Part shown: positions 60,781 through 64,000 of the stretch, in pieces
Layout of the letters: every line of letters starts with the position of its first letter
Numbering within the stretch: the first letter of the stretch is position 1
Source: Scolanthus callimorphus
Taxonomy: Eukaryota; Cnidaria; Anthozoa; Actiniaria; Edwardsiidae
Assembly: GCA_033964015.1 (NCBI GenBank)
Contig: CM066923.1
Coordinates: 8,917,978-8,981,977, forward strand
DNA: 64,000 nt
Direction of reading: 5' to 3'
Notes under the pieces: model-generated
Seen by the model: the letters and a program-made list of their open reading frames with translations, nothing else
What the model was told of the DNA's origin: nothing
Database searches by the model: none
Made by a program: the position numbers and the translations under genes

Positions 60781-60985
60781 CTACACTCTTCCCAGTAGAC
60801 ACCTGTTTTTTAGACTTCGTTGGAATGCAGAAAAACAATGAACTCTCAAAGTTTACGCCCACAAACATTGATCACGTGGTACATAAGCAACTCATCACGT
60901 GGTACAAAAAAGTGATCACGCGATAAATTTTAGACAGCCGCCGGCGGGCTGAAAAACCGAGAGGTGTAACGGTTTACGAGAGTAG
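60781..60985. mobile_element. MITE family B, copy 2, internal deletion
   Basis: CTACACTCTTCCCAGTAG start, CGAGAGTAG end, TA at 60779-60780 and 60986-60987. It matches the right two-thirds of copy 1 (ATCACGTGGTACATAAGCAA and others) but lacks about 100 bp of the left arm. Confidence 0.82.
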
Positions 60986-61182
60986 TATAGTATCTGAACG
61001 GGTAACCACTCCATAGCCCCGCGTCCCCACCTCTCGTCCTCTCACAGGTTGGTGTCTCAGCAAATACACTGTGTCACAGGTGGCGAGCCCATACTGAGGT
61101 GGTCAAAAAAATATATAAGGCGCGAACGCGAAATCGTTATCGTATCAAAACCTCCCCGGCGAGCGAGATAATTTTCTGCTAA

Positions 61183-61378
61183 GTGCACCAACGTTCAATA
61201 TCAGCCACCCGACAAAGGTCCCCAAATGGATATAACGAGAGCCTTTATTCCCTTGCGATAACGGATTTAGATTATTGCAACTGTAGCAAATGCATTTTCA
61301 ATCCAGAGCTCCCGGGTGCGGATCGTGTCTGCTCGCAGGGCCGAGGCTCTGGGGACATCCATTTGAGGGCCTTCGCAT
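61183..61378. mobile_element. Family K MITE, copy 4, diverged
   Basis: GCACCAACGTTCAATATCAG, CCAGAGCTCCCGGG and GAGGCTCTGGGGACATCC are recognisable; the left end is eroded. Confidence 0.65.
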
Positions 61379-61647
61379 TCACACAAGTTCAGAAGTTCTG
61401 CGTCATTCAACAGTTCACTTACTTGCAATGAACTCGTGGCTGTCATTTTATTTTAAAAACGCTAGATGCTCAAAATGTAAAAAAAAAACAGAACATTTGA
61501 TCGAATCTTCTCTGCCTCAAACAAAAATTATAGCTCTTAAAAAACTTAGTATATTTTAAGGCCCGTTTCCACCTGCAATTTTTTGTCGCGCGAGTCGCGG
61601 CGATTTTTCTGGCAGGTCGAGTACGGAAGTACGCGTCAACCCAAAAT

Positions 61648-61819
61648 AATAAAAACTTGAATGGTTGATTAACAGCTTATAATTTTCATTTACACGATAT
61701 TTCGGTCAGCCAGTACCGACCTTCTTCAGGTAATGGTGAATATTTACATTGGTACTGGCTGACCGAAATATCGTGTAAATGAAAATTATAAGCTGTTAAT
61801 CAACCATTCAAGTTTTATT
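61648..61819. repeat. Near-perfect palindrome, 70-bp arms, 33-bp spacer
   Basis: The left arm (61648-61717) and right arm (61751-61819) are complementary except for one extra A. The spacer contains GACCTTCTTCAGG. The arms are far better preserved than in the neighbouring MITEs, so it is young or maintained. Confidence 0.88.
61700..61729 (-). ncRNA. Hammerhead-ribozyme-like core in the palindrome
   Basis: On the minus strand the order is CTGAAGA, a six-pair stem (GGTCGG with CTGACC around TACTGG), then GAAA, which fits the hammerhead core CUGANGA-stem II-GAAA. Hammerheads of this kind are known in the terminal regions of Penelope-like retroelements and in retrozymes. Stems I and III could not be settled by eye, so activity is unproved. 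The other arm lacks the CTGAAGA part. Confidence 0.35.
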
Positions 61820-62100
61820 CTTTCTTACATATCTACTGGTTGATAGGTCCTTTATTGGATCCAGCTTCAGTTTTACTTGTAAGCGGTCCTGCAAATACTT
61901 CAAAGTTTATTCAACCCAAAATCACTGTAGGTGCAACTCGTTTGCAACTTCATGCGATTTGTAGAAAAGAGAGCACAGAAATCGCACCGGATATTTGCAT
62001 CTCGTTTACACAAGAGAGTTGTAATTGCAACTCGCGCGAGAAAAATCGCCGCTACAAATGCAACAAAAATCGCAAGTGTAACCCCCACATTATCATCAAT

Positions 62101-64000
62101 CGGAGAGCATCGAGCTACAATAGCTAGAGCCTGTTCGTAGGTTAAACACTACTCGTCGACCGATGAGTGATTAACGTCGACTGCGCGCATTTGTTGTGAC
62201 GCGAAATATGAAGAATGCGGAGAAAAATGCTGATTGATCGGATGATTATAATTGCAAAACAGCTCGAGATTTCCCATCATTACATCGACTCTGACCTTTG
62301 TACAAGAGTGGGAACATTCCAGTCCCATGAGAACATGCATCAATAAAATGCACGTGTCAATACTCTCCGCTCGTGAAGAATATTAGAGCTAGGCCTACTC
62401 TGGAACCTTATCTCGCGGTGAGTTTATGCGAGATAAAGCTAAGCGAGATAAAGGGAAAATGGTCCAACTGAAAGGCGAGATAAGGCTAGATAGGGCGATA
62501 TCAGCATTATCAGGTCCCAGAGTGAACATGCCGCGTGAAGTTGGAAGAAACACGAGAACGTTGTGTAAACGTTTCGAGTGTCTCTGCTCTCCCAACATCA
62601 CAAGTGCTCTATTCGCAGATGTCATAGAACGCTGCGTTATAATGCTTTTATGATATAGCGGGGGATCGAGAACCATCGCAACAGTTTTTAACAATCATGA
62701 TATTTTGTTTATTTATGATTGCGCAAGTTTTATAAGAACTTTGATTATATTTTGGGTTGTGTTGTTTTGCGCCTATAGTGATAGCACCGCGCACTCTCCC
62801 TAGATAATACCACAGGATTTTACTAATAAATTAAATGGGGCAAGAGTGTTTAGTGTTGGTGGTCATAATATCGTCCGAATGAAAAATCTTTTCCCGTGCT
62901 CTTTTATTCTTCTTTTTGTTTTTGTTCTTTTTCTTTTGTGATCCGTTTTTGCTGTCACTGTCTAGATAGTACCTTTTCTTCCCTAAAGTACAACACAAAT
63001 CCGAACCAACACATATGCGCAATGTCATAAACCGAGCGCAAAATCCAGCGTCTTCCCTGGTTACCCCGCGCGACTAGCCGGAAGGCAACCGGAGAAGGGC
63101 AACGGAGGAGCGATCATCAAGACCGACGCACAGGCGACGTGTGGTGCAGAAAAGGGAGGGGGATGCTCGAATAGAAAATCCCCTTTTCGAGGCGTGCCGC
63201 CCTCGCCTCTTTTTTTTAGATACCTAACTGCTAGCGTGTGTACAGTAAAGAGCTACAAACGTGACTTTCTGAAAAGTGATGAGATAATGACTGAACAGAT
63301 TCATTTTTAATGACGCTTTCTTAAACACGAAACCGCGCTATAAAAGGGATAGGTCCGCCCCCATTTCACACCTTTTGAATTCAAACGGTAATTCAAAATG
63401 GTTAGCCAACTTGTAGAGGAGGAGAGAGAAGTAATATTAAAAATACAACTTAATGCTGCCCATTTTCGTGCTAAAAATAAAGAAACTTACACCATTTACT
63501 GAAAACAATTCAACCTATAAAAGGATAAAGTATGAGTGTATGTGTTTCTAGCCAAACAATGGTCACGATTTTGTTACAATTTGAATTACGCGCCGATTTC
63601 TTCAAGCCACTGAAGAAGCGGGCTTCTTCCGCCATTTTGTAGAGCCCACAATAATCTTTTACAGCAGTAATTCAACCATATACATGCGTATGAGTGTCCC
63701 TCGGGATTCGAGTGATTCTGACAAAAGAATAAGGGACGCGAGAGGCCGATATCGATAGCCGTTGTTATTCAGTAATGGCGGGCCGACGTCGATCGTGAAG
63801 AGCTAACCATGAGAGATTTTATGGTTTTATTCAGCCGTTTGAGGGAGGAGAAAGTGCAATTAATAGTCTGAAGGAATCTCCTAAGCCTATGGAACACCAG
63901 AACTTTGTTTTACCTTGTAAATGTTCCCATTTTTATTGATCAGAGTGCGACGAGAAGGCCGCCTCCATTGCTCACAATATTCAAGCTCTCTTCAATCTAC
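62101..64000. other. Right end of the window, no gene recognised
   Basis: A TATA-like GCTATAAAAGGG occurs at about 63337, and 63398-63502 is a 34-codon ATG frame after it, but neither has a recognisable product. 62400-62650 contains GCGAGATAA words repeated four times. Nothing else found. Confidence 0.4.

Larger units (their letters stand above)
61560..62100. mobile_element. MITE with CGCGCGA ends, interrupted by a palindrome
   Basis: Left GGCCCGTTTCCACCTGCAAT and TTGTCGCGCGAGTCGCGGCG; right CGCGCGAGAAAAATCGCCG and AAATCGCAAGTGTAACCCCC. The long palindrome at 61648-61819 lies within. The part CAGAAATCGCACCGGAT recurs near 43970. Confidence 0.6.

Noticed and set aside
1..64000. CRISPR arrays, rRNA, transposase or reverse transcriptase genes
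   Set aside because: No array of equal spacers, no rRNA-like stretch and no frame with transposase or RT motifs was seen; all elements here look non-autonomous. I could not exclude a tRNA gene by eye.

Overview
The window is a stretch of AT-rich animal genomic DNA. It has spliced genes with GT-AG introns, long introns packed with short palindromic transposons, and no bacterial features. The repeat style (many foldback MITEs, long G or C tracts inside elements, a tRNA-like SINE tail) and the proteins suggest an anthozoan cnidarian such as a stony coral or sea anemone. That assignment is inference from pattern memory, not a database result.

Layout. (1) Positions 1-1300 hold no gene I can name. 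(2) 1324-2875, plus strand: a single-exon gene for a polytopic membrane protein of unknown family, whose reading frame changes once near 1600. (3) 2876-7472: intergenic DNA with tandem repeats, foldbacks and a nested pair of MITEs. (4) 7473-58247, minus strand: one giant gene that fills about 80% of the window. I resolved 18 coding exons by hand with matching splice phases, giving about 1,324 residues. (5) 49052-49576, plus strand: an intronless TCTP (translationally controlled tumour protein) gene nested in the 12.4 kb intron 7 of the giant gene. (6) 58248-64000: upstream flank with a CRE-like site, MITEs, a hammerhead-like motif in a long palindrome, and no further gene I recognise.

The giant gene is the main discovery. 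From N to C it encodes a kinesin motor domain most like KIF16B (kinesin-3), a neck, an FHA domain, long coiled coils, and a C-terminal PH domain that is plainly that of PHLDB/LL5 proteins. Vertebrate PHLDB1/2 have the FHA/coiled-coil/PH part without a motor, and KIF16B has motor/FHA/coiled-coil with a PX domain. The single gene here joins the two families and suggests that PHLDB proteins descend from a kinesin-3. The motor looks degenerate: the Walker A motif survives, but the switch II glutamate is lysine (LAGNK for LAGSE) and the switch I SSRSH motif is missing from the exon model. It may therefore be a pseudo-motor that binds but does not walk.

The introns record a history of transposition. 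In three cases the empty target site of one element can be read from a second copy of its host sequence in the same window. A 128-bp satellite with a three-unit higher-order repeat carries a doubled TGACGTCA site in most units.
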